DNA from: Cotesia glomerata
Taxonomy: Eukaryota > Arthropoda > Insecta > Hymenoptera > Braconidae
DNA: 64,000 bases
Assembly: GCF_020080835.1 (NCBI RefSeq)
Contig: NC_058158.1
Location: forward strand, 15,536,882 to 15,600,881
Direction of reading: 5' to 3'
Below the pieces are notes generated by a model. It did not search any database. It was not told where the DNA came from and was given only the letters and a program-made list of their open reading frames with translations. How positions within the stretch are numbered: the stretch's first letter is position 1; the number at the start of each line of letters is the position of its first letter. This document shows, piece after piece, positions 41,439-53,237 of this stretch. The translations under genes and the position numbers were made by a program.

Positions 41439-42579
41439 TTTGAGTTTAGATAAGACCAAACCAGTATCCAGAAAACAGTATAGTAACTAGTGCAGAGACC
41501 CATACATAATTTGACCACACAAATACACTGAGTTCAGAAAAATGTGTGCTAAGTAGGGTGCGCCGTAGATGAATGCTTAACCCAAACAATAAACGTTTAA
41601 TTGCGATCAAAAATTGCAGATTTACAAATTAGCACACTTGATTTCACAAAAACCAGATATATCACCAAATAGAGCACAATCTGCCGAAAAGAATAAGACC
41701 AAAATAGAAATTTAATGGTTGTTAATAGTGACAAAAAAACTACATAACAGAGCAGAGTGAAAAAACCTGTAAACGTTGCAATGCTTGTCCGAAGCTATAC
41801 TGAGGAGGGTAGGTGTCAAGAAAATAAGAATGTCAACCTGATAGCAGATTCTTTCTGCATGCTAAAAATAGAAATACCAGAAGACAACAAAAAACGTGAG
41901 AGAAACCGATTGCTTAAGTCAATTGAAGATAAAAGAGTTCGATACAAACGAAGGACAGTCTGAAATTCGAAAATATGGTTTCCAACGTTCTCCTTACATG
42001 CTGTTTTTTACAGATTTTAAAATTTTGTCAATTTTTTAATTTTAAAATCATATTCCATCCATGAAAATACACCCAAGTCATTAACAATCGTGTTTAGTAG
42101 ATTTTTTTCTCATATTCGTTACTGCCATTTTTCAAATTTTTTTGGTTTTTTGAGATTTTTTTCTAATTTTGAAACGTAAATGGGATAAATAACTTTAGAT
42201 TCAAATTCAGTGAATTAAAATACATGAAAATCATACTTGATCTAGGTCCACAAAAATTTTTTCATCGCTGTGGATGCAGTTTTTCGCAAGTTTTTGCCTT
42301 TTTATTTTGTTTTTTGCATTTTACTCAAATCTTGAGGGTGATCGGGCCAATAGAATTTCAAATTCGGATTTAGCGAGTCAAAATACATGTCTGTAGATGG
42401 GTCCGGTCAAATGTACAAACAACTTTTTTTCTGTGTGCCGGTGTTATTAAAGAAATCGTTATTTTTGTGTTTTTTTTTTTGCTTAGAATTCCTTTAATAA
42501 TGGTCTAATCAAAACTATTTTCTAAGTTTTTTTTTATGTACATTTTACAAAAAAATACAGAAGAATTGTTCAAAGTGAT
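41439..42579. other. AT-rich stretch, nothing recognised
   Basis: No supported gene. The 68-codon frame at 41757-41963 is lysine-rich, does not start with ATG and has no homologue I recognise. Confidence 0.35.
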
Positions 42580-42581
42580 AG

Positions 42582-43356
42582 TAGGTTAACAGGGGGTGCT
42601 ACTCAATCGGTAAAACATATTTGTGAATTCGTATACATGCTAAGTTACCAGCTGTAGATATGGCGCCCTGTTTTACCGACCTGTTTTTACTGACGTGGAT
42701 ATGGTGAAGGGTTTTTTATAAGCAGCGCTGGTGGTGAATTCTGCCGCTATTTTTTAAACCTTACTATCTGCCATTTTCCCGCCATTTTTTAAATCTTACT
42801 GCGATCACCAAATGACGGATTGTGACCACCAAATGACTTCAAATTGGCGGTTACAGAATAAAATGGCGGGAAATAGGCGAATAGTAAGATTCAAATCACA
42901 GAATTGGCGGGAAAATCGAAGAATTCACCACCAGCACCACCTATGAAAAGCTCAACCAAGCCGATAAAAAAGTCCAATCATATCCATAAACCAACTGTCC
43001 GTAAAACAGATCCGCTACATCGAGGGTCGGATAACAGCATTAAAATGACGAAAAAATGAGGAACTCAAATTCAAAATGACGGATTCACAATTCAAATGGC
43101 AGATAGCAGCCACTAGATGGTGGATTCAAAATTCAAAATGGTGGATGGTAAGATTTAAAAATGGCGGCAGAATTCACCACCAGCGCCATCCATCAGAAAA
43201 CCCTCCACCGCATCCAAGTGGATAAAACAGGTCGGTAAAACATGGCTCCACATTTACAGTTGGTAACACCATCTGTCGGCAAAACAGGTCGCTCATATCT
43301 ACACGAGTCCGCAAATCTGTTTTGCCGGCTGAGTGACTCCCCCCTTGTTTACCTAC
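42582..43356. mobile_element. TIR element, ~775 bp, non-autonomous
   Basis: AGGTTAACAGGGGGTGCTAC at the left and GGGGGGAGTCACTCAGCCGG on the minus strand at the right are imperfect inverted repeats. They continue as CGGTAAAACATATTTGTG against CGGCAAAACAGATTTGCG. Internal motifs (AAATGGCGG, CGGTAAAACAGG, AGAATTCACCACCAGCGC) recur in both orientations, so most of the element can fold back. No transposase. The target duplication is unclear, because AGTAGGT reads on both sides. Confidence 0.7.
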
Positions 43357-43494
43357 TGGTAATGACCTCAGTAACAATTTCGTTCAAGCCTTATGCAAGT
43401 CTGTCTCAAAATTCGTGATAAATTAACCGTATTAAAATTTTTGGAAAAAAAACTTACGGCTTAACTTAATGTGTCATTTTGAACTATCTGCGCT

Positions 43495-44032
43495 CAAAGT
43501 GATAGCTTTTCTATGCTTTTGAGCTCTTCGAGCTGAAAGTCTGATAGAAGTTTGATAAAACACAATTTTTCAAATTTTTAAACTGCAATAACTTTTGAAT
43601 GAACCAATTTTTACGTGGTTGACAGCATTCGACGCAATTTTTTTGAGCCTCATAAAAGATCTGCAAGTTTAATTTGAACGAACCAGGAATTTCGGAGTAA
43701 TTCCGAAAAAACACTTTTTTCGGTTTTCTTTCGTCAACGATAACTCACAAAATCAACCAATTTTGACCGGATTAGCGACGATCGATGTGGTTTTTCAAGC
43801 TTGAGGGAGGATGAATTTTTAGAGTTGATTGATAAAGCCGTTTAAAAGTTATTCCAAAAAAACCAATTTAAAAAAAAAATTTTTTCTTAGTTTTTTTGAA
43901 ATTTTTCAAAATTTCTCAAAATCTCTCCGTCCGAATCGGTTTAAATTCACAGAAAATTTAAGTTTGAGGAAAATCTTTAGAACGCCGTTTGGTAGGTTCC
44001 GATCGGTTTAGCGATTCAAATACTTATACACA

Positions 44033-44033
<1 letters not shown>
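43495..44033 (+). repeat. AC-pad left arm, uninvaded copy
   Basis: TTTGAGCTCTTCGAGCTG, ACTTTTGAATGAACCAATTT, TCGGTTTTCTTTCGTCAACG, GACCGGATTAGCGACGATCG and AACGCCGTTTGGTAGGTTCC occur in pad order and run into the AC tract with no R1 element. Confidence 0.8.
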
Positions 44034-44086
<53 letters not shown>

Positions 44087-44181
44087 ATAAACAATAACTT
44101 TCCGATTTTTGAAAATAATAACTTTCCGAAAATAATAACTTCCCGATTTTTGAAAATCTTCGATTTTCTTAGCGGGAAGTT
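44034..44181 (+). repeat. (CA)n and shortened right arm of the same AC-pad
   Basis: (CA)24 at 44034-44082, then CAATAACTTTCCGATTTTTG, repeated in part, and AAATCTTCGATTTTCTTAGC ending at GGGAAGTT (44181). The first half of the usual right arm is missing. Confidence 0.8.
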
Positions 44182-44251
44182 GAAAAACCGTGTTCTTGGC
44201 ATGTATGCTTTAATAATATTCCATTTCATACATAATATGAAAAAGAATTTT

Positions 44252-44421
44252 TAACTTCCCGCAAAAAAAAATTGAAAATTTTCAAAAGTTGGAAAGTTAT
44301 CAGTTTTACCCCGTTTTTCGAAAATCGAGTTTTCAACGGATGCTGATGTTTCCAGGTCCTAGGAAGTTTCCCCGAATGTTTCCGCAATGATGTCCGTATG
44401 TATGTGTGTGTGTGTGTGTGT
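44252..44421 (-). repeat. AC-pad right arm and (GT)n, minus strand
   Basis: AACTTCCCGC, then CGAAAATCGAGTTTTCAACG, GGTCCTAGGAAGTTTCCCCG, GATGTCCGTATGTATG and (GT)n at 44403-44421: the reverse complement of the pad right arm plus its microsatellite. The left arm is absent. Confidence 0.8.
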
Positions 44422-44683
44422 TTTTCCAGATTGTAGTTAAAGAATTTCGACCCAGAATTGCGCGAGAAACAAAAAAGACTAACCGTGCGCATTCTGATTG
44501 TACTGAAATACGAATGCGAACATCTGTCTTCCTGATTAGAAAAAGAGATTTGAAAAGATTCGAAATGGCTCAGTGATTAAAAAAGATTCAACTTGACAAA
44601 TATATAGATGTATAAATATATACATTTTGCATGCGTTGAATCGTTTTAAATCTTTTTGATGTGAAACATCTATAGGCTCACTT

Positions 44684-45360
44684 CCCTAGTAGAAATGAAA
44701 TCAAGTTTTTAGCCAGTAACTGGCCAGTTTTACTAGACTTAAACCAGTAACTGGCCAGTGTAATATCAAGTTTCTGTCTAGTAACTGGCCAGTTTTACTA
44801 GAGATCTAACAAAACATTATGGCGGCTTTAGTGAAACTGTCAGTTTCGAATTCTGAGGTTATTAGGCGTTATTAAAATTGTCAAATAAATTCAAAATAAT
44901 GTTTAATAAACGATATGATATAAAAAAGTTTCATTTATGTGTATATTATAAAATAGATAACATCATTAGACTGATAGACTAATAATAAATCTAACAATAG
45001 AATAAGAAAATAATTATTTTGAATTGGAGATTTGTTTTTAATGCCCACAGTCGCAATTTATATATTGTGTCATTTTTTTTCACTGCATCCATTTTGAAAT
45101 ATATACTGGAAATTATTTACACGTTAATAAACACTAATTTTGATTGATTTATACTGTTTTTTAATAATAATAATTACAATAATGATGCGTACAGGTTAAC
45201 AAAAAAAATAAACAAACATACACACACTAGTAAAGATACACTGTCGGTGTAACTAATGTTTATGACTTAGTTGTAGGTGGCGCGATTTCAAGTTTTTACT
45301 CGATATCACTGGCCAGTTACTGGTTTATATCCAGTGAAAACTCGATTATTTCTACTAGGG
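44684..45360. mobile_element. CCCTAGTAG-ended TIR element, 677 bp
   Basis: CCCTAGTAGAAAT at 44684 and ATTTCTACTAGGG ending 45360 are perfect 13-bp inverted repeats. Behind each lie copies of CAGTAACTGGCCAGT containing the palindrome ACTGGCCAGT (three at the left, one or two at the right). The flanks are TT on both sides. The interior is AT-rich with no transposase. Confidence 0.85.
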
Positions 45361-45395
45361 TTGTAAACCGAATTGTTGGCGTGGCGACGCTTACC

Positions 45396-45495
45396 GTGGT
45401 GACATGTCGCCACGCTATACTAAGGTATACATATATATATTTTATGTGTAGTAGAGTGTACGGTGTGGCGACGGGTCGCCACGCTATACTGAGGT

Positions 45496-45561
<66 letters not shown>

Positions 45562-45610
45562 TATATATATATATATTTTATATGTAGTAGAGTGTACGGT
45601 GTGGCTTCTC
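45396..45610. repeat. Duplicated GTCGCCACGC segment and (TA)n
   Basis: GTCGCCACGCTATACT..AGGTATACATATATA followed by TAGTAGAGTGTACGGTGTGG occurs twice (about 45406 and 45468). The second copy is expanded by (TA)n from 45499 to about 45575. Confidence 0.85.
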
Positions 45611-45707
45611 ACTCAGTTTGACGTTGTTGTTTACTACGGTACACATAACCTGCGTTTTATTTAATTTCGATGTGAAACATTTTTATTTTAATTTTTGACA
45701 ATAAAAT

Positions 45708-46222
45708 ATGTGTGATAGTGATAACTCAGAATATCAAAGTGATCAACCTTGTGCAAAGAAATTGAAACTACACTATGGCATACTACCAAGTCATCAGTAA
45801 GTAGATCGTATTTTTCAAGTGTCTATAAATGTAATTATTATATTTTTATATTTAATTAATTATATTCATATTAGTAATTATATAAATTATATTATATTAA
45901 TAATTATATAAATTATATTAATATTATCTTCAATTAATTATTTTTTTATTATTCATGAAGGAATTAATATGGAAAAATTTATTAATAAAATTTATATTTG
46001 CAAATCTTTAGTCATATATTGCAATAATTAACTAAGATTTGAGTTCATGAGTATATTGAAGCCACACTCAAAATTTTTTTTCTTTTTTTGTGTATTTTAA
46101 TATCATATTTTTTTAAATATTTCAGTTCCCAACAATCATCACAGGGATCACAAAATATTATTATTGAAACTGGACGCCACCCTGATCAGTTAAACACAAG
46201 GCATACTATCAATGTTGTGTAA
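45708..46222 (+). CDS. Candidate two-exon small gene (61 codons), unproven
   Basis: ATG at 45708 (after ATAAAAT) opens 29 codons plus two bases to 45796, where GTAAGT gives a strong 5' splice site. A T-rich stretch ends TTTCAG at 46125. Joining 46126 keeps the frame open through SQQSSQGSQN and RHPDQLN to TAA at 46220-46222. Near that point GTGTAAGA could instead act as a further donor. The encoded peptide is short, polar and Gln/Ser-rich, with no known family. It could be the first exons of a longer gene, a leftover of a transposon gene, or chance. Confidence 0.3.
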
Positions 46223-46256
46223 GACTTTATCAATCGAATAGTACCAGACTATTTTA

Positions 46257-46847
46257 ATTTTTATCTTATATCTGGCCGCTGGAGTGGCCATTTACAAAAA
46301 CAACAACACTTCACATGTTACTACACTCAACATGGATCTAGCAGTTCAAAATGCTACAGAAGTTCATGTTTCCCAAACATCTATTGGTGATATGTGTGCT
46401 TCACATGTTAAACTAGAAGACGGAAGTGAATTAATTATGATTGTAGTATACATTTCACCTAATAACAAAATGGATCATATAATTTCATTTTTACATGAAA
46501 GGTTATTTCCTTATAGTCAAAGAGGTTCAATAATTTTTAAAACGAATAAACATAAACTACCATTAATTTTAGCTAGAGATTTTAATGTAAATTTTGCAAG
46601 AGCTGAATCAATGCCATTAATGATATTTCATCAAAAAGAATTTCAACTGCAAATCAACAACAATCCAAGAGAATCTACTACCAAATATGGAACAACAATA
46701 GATGCTCTATTTGTGAGATATCTTGATAATGTTTCATCCAATACTTTTGTAACGTACTTTAGTTATCATCGACCAATCGTCACAGTAATACCGGCAGAGG
46801 AAACATCGAATATAACTATTACTGAAGTCACAGATGAAAATATTTAA
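46257..46847 (+). pseudogene. EEP-type endonuclease-like remnant
   Basis: After a stop at 46254 the frame reads GVAIYKNNN, then VVYISPNNK, LPLILARDFNVNFARA, TTKYGTTIDALFVRYL and FVTYFSYHRPIVTVI, ending at TAA 46845-46847. The order (GDFNVN-like, T.ID.VF.R, YFS.H.PI) fits the C-terminal half of an endonuclease/exonuclease/phosphatase fold of the sort attached to some Helitron (Helentron) and PIF1-like proteins in arthropods; that link is from memory. The first catalytic Asn and Glu regions are missing, and the usual G of GDFN is R. The frame has no ATG at its start. AATAAA signals follow at about 46890-46910. Confidence 0.55.
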
Positions 46848-47212
46848 ATTGTGGCCACTTGATATTAATATCGAATTTTTATATCACATGTAAATAAATG
46901 TTTATTGAATAAAATTACCATTTTCTGTAAGAAATTCGTAATACTTCATTTTTTCATTAGGCTATATTTAATTCCTGTAATAATATTATCTTTTATGCAT
47001 ATTACTTGTACACACACGATGTTTCACATCTGCCAGGCGTCCCATGACGGCTCACATTTTTTTTTTTTCTAATAAGGGCTTTACAACTGAGTCTGAAAAA
47101 GTGATGGTAGAAGGTCCCACCATTTCTGGTCATTTTCTGGACGAATTCTGGCCCTGGACTTGTCAAAGAACCTTCGTCAAATATCTGAAGTGATTCTTCG
47201 ACGATTCTTGAA
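46848..47212. other. Unassigned stretch
   Basis: Contains AATAAAT signals near 46900 and a segment at about 47080-47212 rich in TTCTTGA/TTCTTCGA phrases. No gene supported. Confidence 0.35.
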
Positions 47213-47476
47213 CACTGAGAAAAAAAAATTTCTTGGCTCAAGAATCGTTTAAAATAAATTTTGGTTCTTTGACAGTAGAATATCAATACCTATCATGCTA
47301 ATGAAATATTGGCATTAATTTTGATATATTAACAAACGAATAGGTTCACTTGAATTAAAGAAAAAATAATTCGATCAATTCTTGAGGCAAGAAAATATAT
47401 TCTTGAAAATTATCAAGAATATATATTCTTGTGGCAAGAAAATTCTCTCAAGAGTAATACTTTTTTTTTCTCAGTG
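47213..47476. mobile_element. CACTGAG-ended MITE, 264 bp
   Basis: CACTGAGAAAAAAAAA at 47213 and TTTTTTTTTCTCAGTG ending 47476 are inverted repeats. Inside, AAGAATATATATTCTTG-type palindromes and TTCTTG/CAAGAA pairs recur. AA flanks both ends. Non-coding. Confidence 0.85.
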
Positions 47477-47639
47477 AAGAATGATGTGCCATAAGTTTCT
47501 TGTCCAAAAATGGTAAAAATTTACATACAAATACTTCATCACAATTCTTGAGCCAGACTTGAACCGATTGCTATTAGGGATACATCATCACGAATCTTGA
47601 TCCAGACTTGCGCAAGACTTGAACCCAATTGCTACTTGG

Positions 47640-47712
47640 ATAGGTCAACGGGTAGCAGGTCCAACTTTCGAACACAGGGTTCACGGTTCGATGCCTGCAT
47701 ATGCCCAACTTC
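47640..47712 (+). other. tRNA-like segment
   Basis: GGTTCGATGCC at 47695-47705 is B-box-like within GTTCACGGTTCGATGCCTGC. GGTCAACGGGTAGCAGG about 45 nt upstream could be a poor A-box and D-arm. The acceptor stem does not pair, so it is probably a tRNA-derived repeat. Confidence 0.3.
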
Positions 47713-49119
47713 CTCATTTTTTTATGGAAGTACTTATATAATCCTCTTTTATTATATAGAGCCATTTGTCATTGATAATTATTTATAATTTTTTTTATTC
47801 GAGATCTGAATAATTTTTTTCTAAAAGTATATAAAAAGACAAAGATTTCAAACGAACAGAATTCCCATTGGATCATTATTATAAAAATTATGATCAAAAA
47901 TCACAAAAACAGCAATTTTTGAAAAATTCGATATCTTTTGAAAGGATAATCACTAAAATCTTAAAATTTGCTAGGAAAAATAATTAAAAAAATCTATAAA
48001 ATAGATGGATGAATAATTATGGCATACTCGCTTTTATTGCAGATTCTATCGATTTACAATGTTTTTGAATAGAAATTTCACTATCCAAATCATATTGTGC
48101 TACATTATTTCAAAATGATTACAAAAACACCAAATACAGTTAAAATCGCGTCACGGAGTAACATTAATATCTTCCTGATATAAATGAGGGAATAATACCT
48201 CACTTTCAGTAATAAAAATAAATTTTAATAAATAATTTGTTTTCTTTAATATTGAAAACACATTAAACTCAATAATAATGTCAATACTTTTCTGTCAGTT
48301 TTTATGTACAATTTATCTGTATACATAAATTCAACTTCAAGCTCATCTTATCTTAAACTTTGCTTAATTTTGTGCGCAGAAAAAGTATAATGTGTATGCA
48401 TTTAAGTTAAATTATTATTTTTAATCTATATTTTAATAGCAGAAATAACCATAGCAATTAATTCTGTTTATCGTCAACTAACAAAATACTAAAACCGTAA
48501 TCATAATATCGTCTTAAAAAAAAAAAAAAATAAAATAAACAATGAAGCCCAATAAAAAATTATTTTTCCTGTAATTACACTTTTTTGAAGTGAAACTGAC
48601 AAGGATAGCAATTTTAATTGTTATAAAAAATGAAATCAAAACAGTTGTTATGCCAATGGTTGCAATAACGACAGTTACTTTAATAATCATTAACATAGCG
48701 ACTTAAAGTGATAAGCAACAACTATTGTACAGTAAGGAGATAGCAGGAGCTACATAATTTTTCCTAATATCTTTTCATTTAAAGTCATTCTTGGTACATA
48801 ACTATTCTTAATAATTATATCCCTTGATCGATAACAACAATATTAATAGTTTAATTCTATCTACACATAATCAACACGATACACATAATCAGCAAGATAT
48901 TTCACTCCTATCACCCGTGGCATATACGCACAACGTGTATTCTCTTAATGACTGTAAAATGCAGTAATTAGGTTAATAGTAAGTGATAATTACTGAATAT
49001 ACGCTCACTACAATCCATAATTATGTAGTAATTTCTTTACATATTATTCTTTTAATATAGAATTTCAGCCGAGTGATGCTTTTTTTAATTAAAAAAATTT
49101 TTTCTATTTGGCTGATAAC
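47713..49119. other. AT-rich stretch, nothing recognised
   Basis: AT-rich DNA with poly-A runs and no open frame with a recognisable domain. Nothing is supported here. Confidence 0.4.
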
Positions 49120-49544
49120 TTATGGGGTTAGGGGTAGTCAGAATTTTCAAAAAATCAATTATTTTTTTTTGCATTTTCGTTATGTGCAATATCTTAAAAA
49201 TATTCTCTGAAAATTTCAAGTCGATCCGATAATTAGTTTTTGAGTTATTCGAGAAATAACAAAGAGACCTCGGGTACTTCAAAGCGCTCGGGAGCAGATA
49301 GCTAGCGGCAGCTTCAAGAAACCCCCTTTTAGGGTTCTATTGTCATCCATGAACTAAGACTTTGGTGTATGTAGTAGTACCTAAATTTATAAATACCTAA
49401 ATATATATAATTACAATTTCTAGGTAGTATAAGTGCTACAAATTATTTTTTTTTTCGCCACGTCACTAGTATGCCTGTGGCAGTTGCGGAGAGCAGTCGA
49501 TAGTTGTGCGTTACTAAAATATATTATTTTTGAAGTTATTTATT

Positions 49545-51293
49545 ATGGGACGTGATACGAGAAAAGTTTCGAGAGAAGTTCGGAAATGTGAAAATATCCG
49601 TAAGTCGTATTCAAAGAAACGAAAAAATATATTTAACCCAAAAACGGCGGAACGTGATGAAAGTGTTCGGAGTACATCGTCTAAAAAACTGAAACAAAAT
49701 ACTGAAAACGATGTACCCGAAAGTTGCACCTCTGAATTTCGAATAATTAATTTTATTACGGCATTCACTGCCATTTCTGCTCTTGTGAAATGTAAGAAAT
49801 GTGATGGAAACATTGAATTTCTAACAGCTAGTACACGTGGGCTGGGATTTAAAATTGTAGTTTCATGTAATAACTGTGACAGTGAATATATTCCTTCCTG
49901 CTCTTTCATTGGGCATTCTTATGAAATAAATAGACGCTTTATTTTTGTGATGAGAATACTAGGGATAGGATACGCAGGTTTGTGCAAGTTTTGTGGCCTG
50001 ATGGACATGCCGTCTTTTTTAGATAAAGCTACGCATACAATATTATTGAAGCACATTTTAGATTGTGGTAAAACCGTTGCAGAAGCCTTGATGAAAAAAG
50101 CTGTGAATCAAGAAAAAGAAGCGACAAGTGAAAATGAGAATAAGAACGATTTGACTGTATCGGGAGATGGAACCTGGCAAAAACGGGGATTTACATCGTC
50201 ATTTGGAGTTTCTTCTATAATTGGCTATTATACTGGAAAGATTCTTGATATAAACATTAAAAGTGCTTATTGTAAGCTATGTGAGTATTGGAAAAAGAAA
50301 AGAAATACGGTTGAGTTCGAGGAATGGTATGAATCGCATGAAAATGAGTGTAGTGCTAATCACAAGGGGTCTTCGGGGAAAATGGAGGTGGATGCGATGA
50401 TTGAAATGTTTCAGCAGCCTGAAACAAAACATGGAGTTAAATATACAAACTACATTGTCGATAGTGATTCAAAAACCTATTCTGGAATTATAAAAGCAGA
50501 TCCTTAGAAAAATACAACCATAAATAAAAAGGAATGTATAGGCCATGTTCAGAAGCGGATGGGAACTCGACTGCGTACTCTGAAAACTAAACAAAAAGGT
50601 GTTGGTGGTAGAGGTAGGCTTACAGGAAAAGTAATAGACACATTAACTGTGTACTATGGTTTATTAATACGTCGTCATTGCGATTCTATTGAAGATATGA
50701 AATCTGCTATTATGGCAACTTTTTACCACTACGGTTCGACTGATGAAAATCCGAATCATGATATGTGTCCCAAAAGCGAAGATTCTTGGTGCTCTTACCA
50801 GCGCGCTGAAGCAAGTGGAGAGCTTGATACTTATACTCAAGATAATTCTCCCTTACCTCCTGATGTTTTAAAAGCTATTAAACCGATTTACGACGATCTC
50901 AGTAATGATAATTTACTTTCAAGATGTGTAGGTGGATTCAATCAGAATAATAATGAGAGCTTCAACCAACTAGTGTGGAAAATATGCCCGAAAACCGTGA
51001 ATACTAGTTCTACTATCGTACAAATTGCTGCATGCATAGGTACTTGTATATTTAATGAAGGTACAAATTCATTATTAATGATTATGGATACCCTAGGACT
51101 TAATTGTGGGTCTAATTCCCATCGGTATGCTGAAAAATTGGATGCTGCACGTGTGAAAGCGGCAGATCAGCGCGCCAACGACAACACTTGGGAAGGCAGA
51201 ATGCTTCGTAGGCAACAGCAAATTGGTGTTTTGGAAACTTCCACAATGGCTGAAGAACTATTATATGGCCCAGGAATAGATGACTTGATGTAA
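49545..51293 (+). pseudogene. DDE transposase, one internal TAG (582 codons)
   Basis: From ATG 49545 to TAA 51291-51293 the frame is broken only by TAG at 50505-50507 (codon 321). Seen in order: a basic N-terminus; Cys pairs CKKC and CNNC (about 49795-49880); CKFC...H...H..C; the catalytic-looking D in SGDGTWQKRGFTS (residue 208); YIVDSDSKTYSG (D306 and D308); GHVQKRMGTRLR; and a late E in NNNESFNQLVWKICPK (residue 471). These match a family annotated in arthropods and cnidarians as 'Mutator-like transposase domain'. It would cut the element at its inverted repeats. Good preservation points to a fairly recent insertion. Read-through or repair of one codon is all that separates it from a full protein. 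Confidence 0.85.
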
Positions 51294-51453
51294 GTAATTT
51301 AATAATTCGTATTTCTGTACGTGAATCTAGTGTGAAACTTTAAACGCGTTTTTCTCAAAACTATGTTTTTTGAACTGGTGACAACTGTAACTCGAAAACC
51401 GCTTAGTAGATTTTAATAAAATTTATACAGCTTTTAGAATACATCATAAACTC

Positions 51454-51603
51454 GGGCCTGATCGAAGGATTTTTTTTTTTTTCAAAAATTTCGATTTTTT
51501 AAGACCAATTAACTGTTGATTTTTTCCCAAAAATTTAGACAAAAATTTCCTGAGACCGCCATTTTGTTAATTTTTGAAAAAAAAAAATCCTTCGATCAGG
51601 CCC
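51454..51603. repeat. ~36-bp inverted repeat downstream of the transposase
   Basis: GGGCCTGATCGAAGGATTTT and its continuation (51454-51492) are inverted at 51568-51603 (AAATCCTTCGATCAGGCCC) around a 75-bp spacer, inside the same transposon. Confidence 0.85.
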
Positions 51604-51997
51604 AGGATTATCTATTTATAAAACTAATTTTTTTCATCCGATTGATTTTAGATGAATCTCCAAGGACTTATGATTGTCACCGCAAGGACCTTTTTTTGGA
51701 ACTGGGTCAACACAGACAGCTATAACTTTGGAAATTAAATTTTTTTTTTTTGAAATTTTCGTGACTTCAAGTCAAAACATTGTATAATAATGCCATATTA
51801 CTACTTTTGTAAAATAACATGATTTAATAGCAAAAAAAAAAATACTGAAAATTCTCATTTTTCGTGCCTCTGACTACCCCTAACCCCTTAAATAAAATAA
51901 AAACAGCTGAAAGGTATCTAACCCGTACACGTTGAAATCAATTTTCATATGAAATATCTTTACGAGTATAAAGAAAGATTACAAATAATATAGCAAG

Positions 51998-53237
51998 CAC
52001 GGGAAAAAATGATCAGACCTGACCACGCCTGGTCATGGATGATCAAGCCTAAAATTAGACCTGATCAAGCCTATTTATGTCTGAAGAGTTAAATGCGCTC
52101 AGGTCTGATCATGTCTGTTCGTGTCTGATCAGGCCTGTTTATGTCTGATCAGGCCTGTTCATGTCTGAAGCGTAAAATACGCTCAGGCCTGTTCATGCTT
52201 GTCCATACCTGTTCATGTTTGAAGCATTAAATATGCTAAGGCCTGTTCATGCCTGTCTATGCCTAGAAAAGTTAATTAAATTTACTCTACGGTAGGTTTT
52301 TAATGATAATCATTAACTTTTATTTATTGAATAATAAAATATACCGTTTATTGATAATTTACAAATTAATTAATCGAAATTAATGTACACACACAGTGAA
52401 CATATTCAAAAATTTTTGACGTGACAACGTCTTATAAATTGATGAACACCGACAGCGCTCACGAAAAAGTGTCGCGTTCCGCTTGAGCGTTCCTCCTGAG
52501 CGTTCCGCCTGAGCCTATGCGTGCAAGCGAGAGCGCGCAACAAAGGATAAAGAGGTACGATCAAACAAATGATAGAGAGGCCCAAGCATTGGTTTATGAC
52601 ACATATATCTCTCTTTTCGCGTAACGTCAGAGCTAGCAGTCAGAATATTGTTCTATAACTAATTGTTCGTGATTATATTTAAACAAATTATATCAGATTA
52701 TTATTGTCGATAATATTAATAATTGTTAATAAAGAATATCAATTATAAATGAATAAATTAATAATAATTATAAACGATAAATTAATAAAATAATTAATAA
52801 TAAAAAATAATAAATTAATAAAATAATTAATATTAATTATAAATAATAATAATTATATCAACTATCAAATTATTGTATCAATTTTTGATTAACAATGTAT
52901 CAATAAGTCCTTTTTTTTAGTAAAATAATTTTTGAATATTCAAAATTTTCAAATTTTTAAATACGAAATAATGATAATTCAGTGATAATGTCGTCTGTAA
53001 ACCGACTTTCCAGACAATCAATTTTTTCTCAGCATATTTGGTCCTTAGCATGATCAGGCATGGACAGGTATCATCAGGGCTGAGCGTATTTAACACTTCA
53101 GACATGAACAGACATGATCAGGCCTGAGCGTATTTAACGCTTTAGACATGAACAGGCATGGACAGGCATGACCATGTCTAATTTCAGGCTTGATCATACA
53201 CGAACAGGCAAGGTCAGATCTGATCATTTTTTCCGGG
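51998..53237. mobile_element. CGGGAAAAAATGATCAG-ended TIR element, 1.24 kb
   Basis: The left end CGGGAAAAAATGATCAGACC (about 52000) and the right end (reverse complement CCGGAAAAAATGATCAGATC, to 53237) are inverted repeats that stay similar for about 220 bp. Both contain repeated CTGATCAGGCCTG- and GTTCATGTCTGA-type blocks and GCGTTAAATACGC palindromes. The interior (52300-52960) is AT-rich apart from a GC-richer block at 52440-52660. No transposase. The end sequence resembles the CCCGGG element at 8632. Confidence 0.82.

Larger units (their letters stand above)
49124..51887 (+). mobile_element. DNA transposon with GGGGTTAGGGG termini (Kolobok/'Mutator-like'), 2.76 kb
   Basis: GGGGTTAGGGGTAGTCAGA begins at 49124 and its reverse complement ends at 51887, a 19-bp inverted repeat. 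TTAA follows on the right (51888-51891) and TTAT precedes on the left (49120-49123), consistent with a TTAA target duplication carrying one mutation, as for Kolobok-type elements. It carries a near-complete transposase (49545-51293) and AT-rich non-coding ends. The superfamily assignment is tentative. Confidence 0.85.

Noticed and set aside
41757..41963. 68-codon lysine-rich frame
   Set aside because: No ATG start, no homologue recognised, AT-rich context.
52440..52660. GC-richer block inside the TIR element as a possible gene
   Set aside because: No open frame of useful length. It contains short GAGCGTTCC repeats only.
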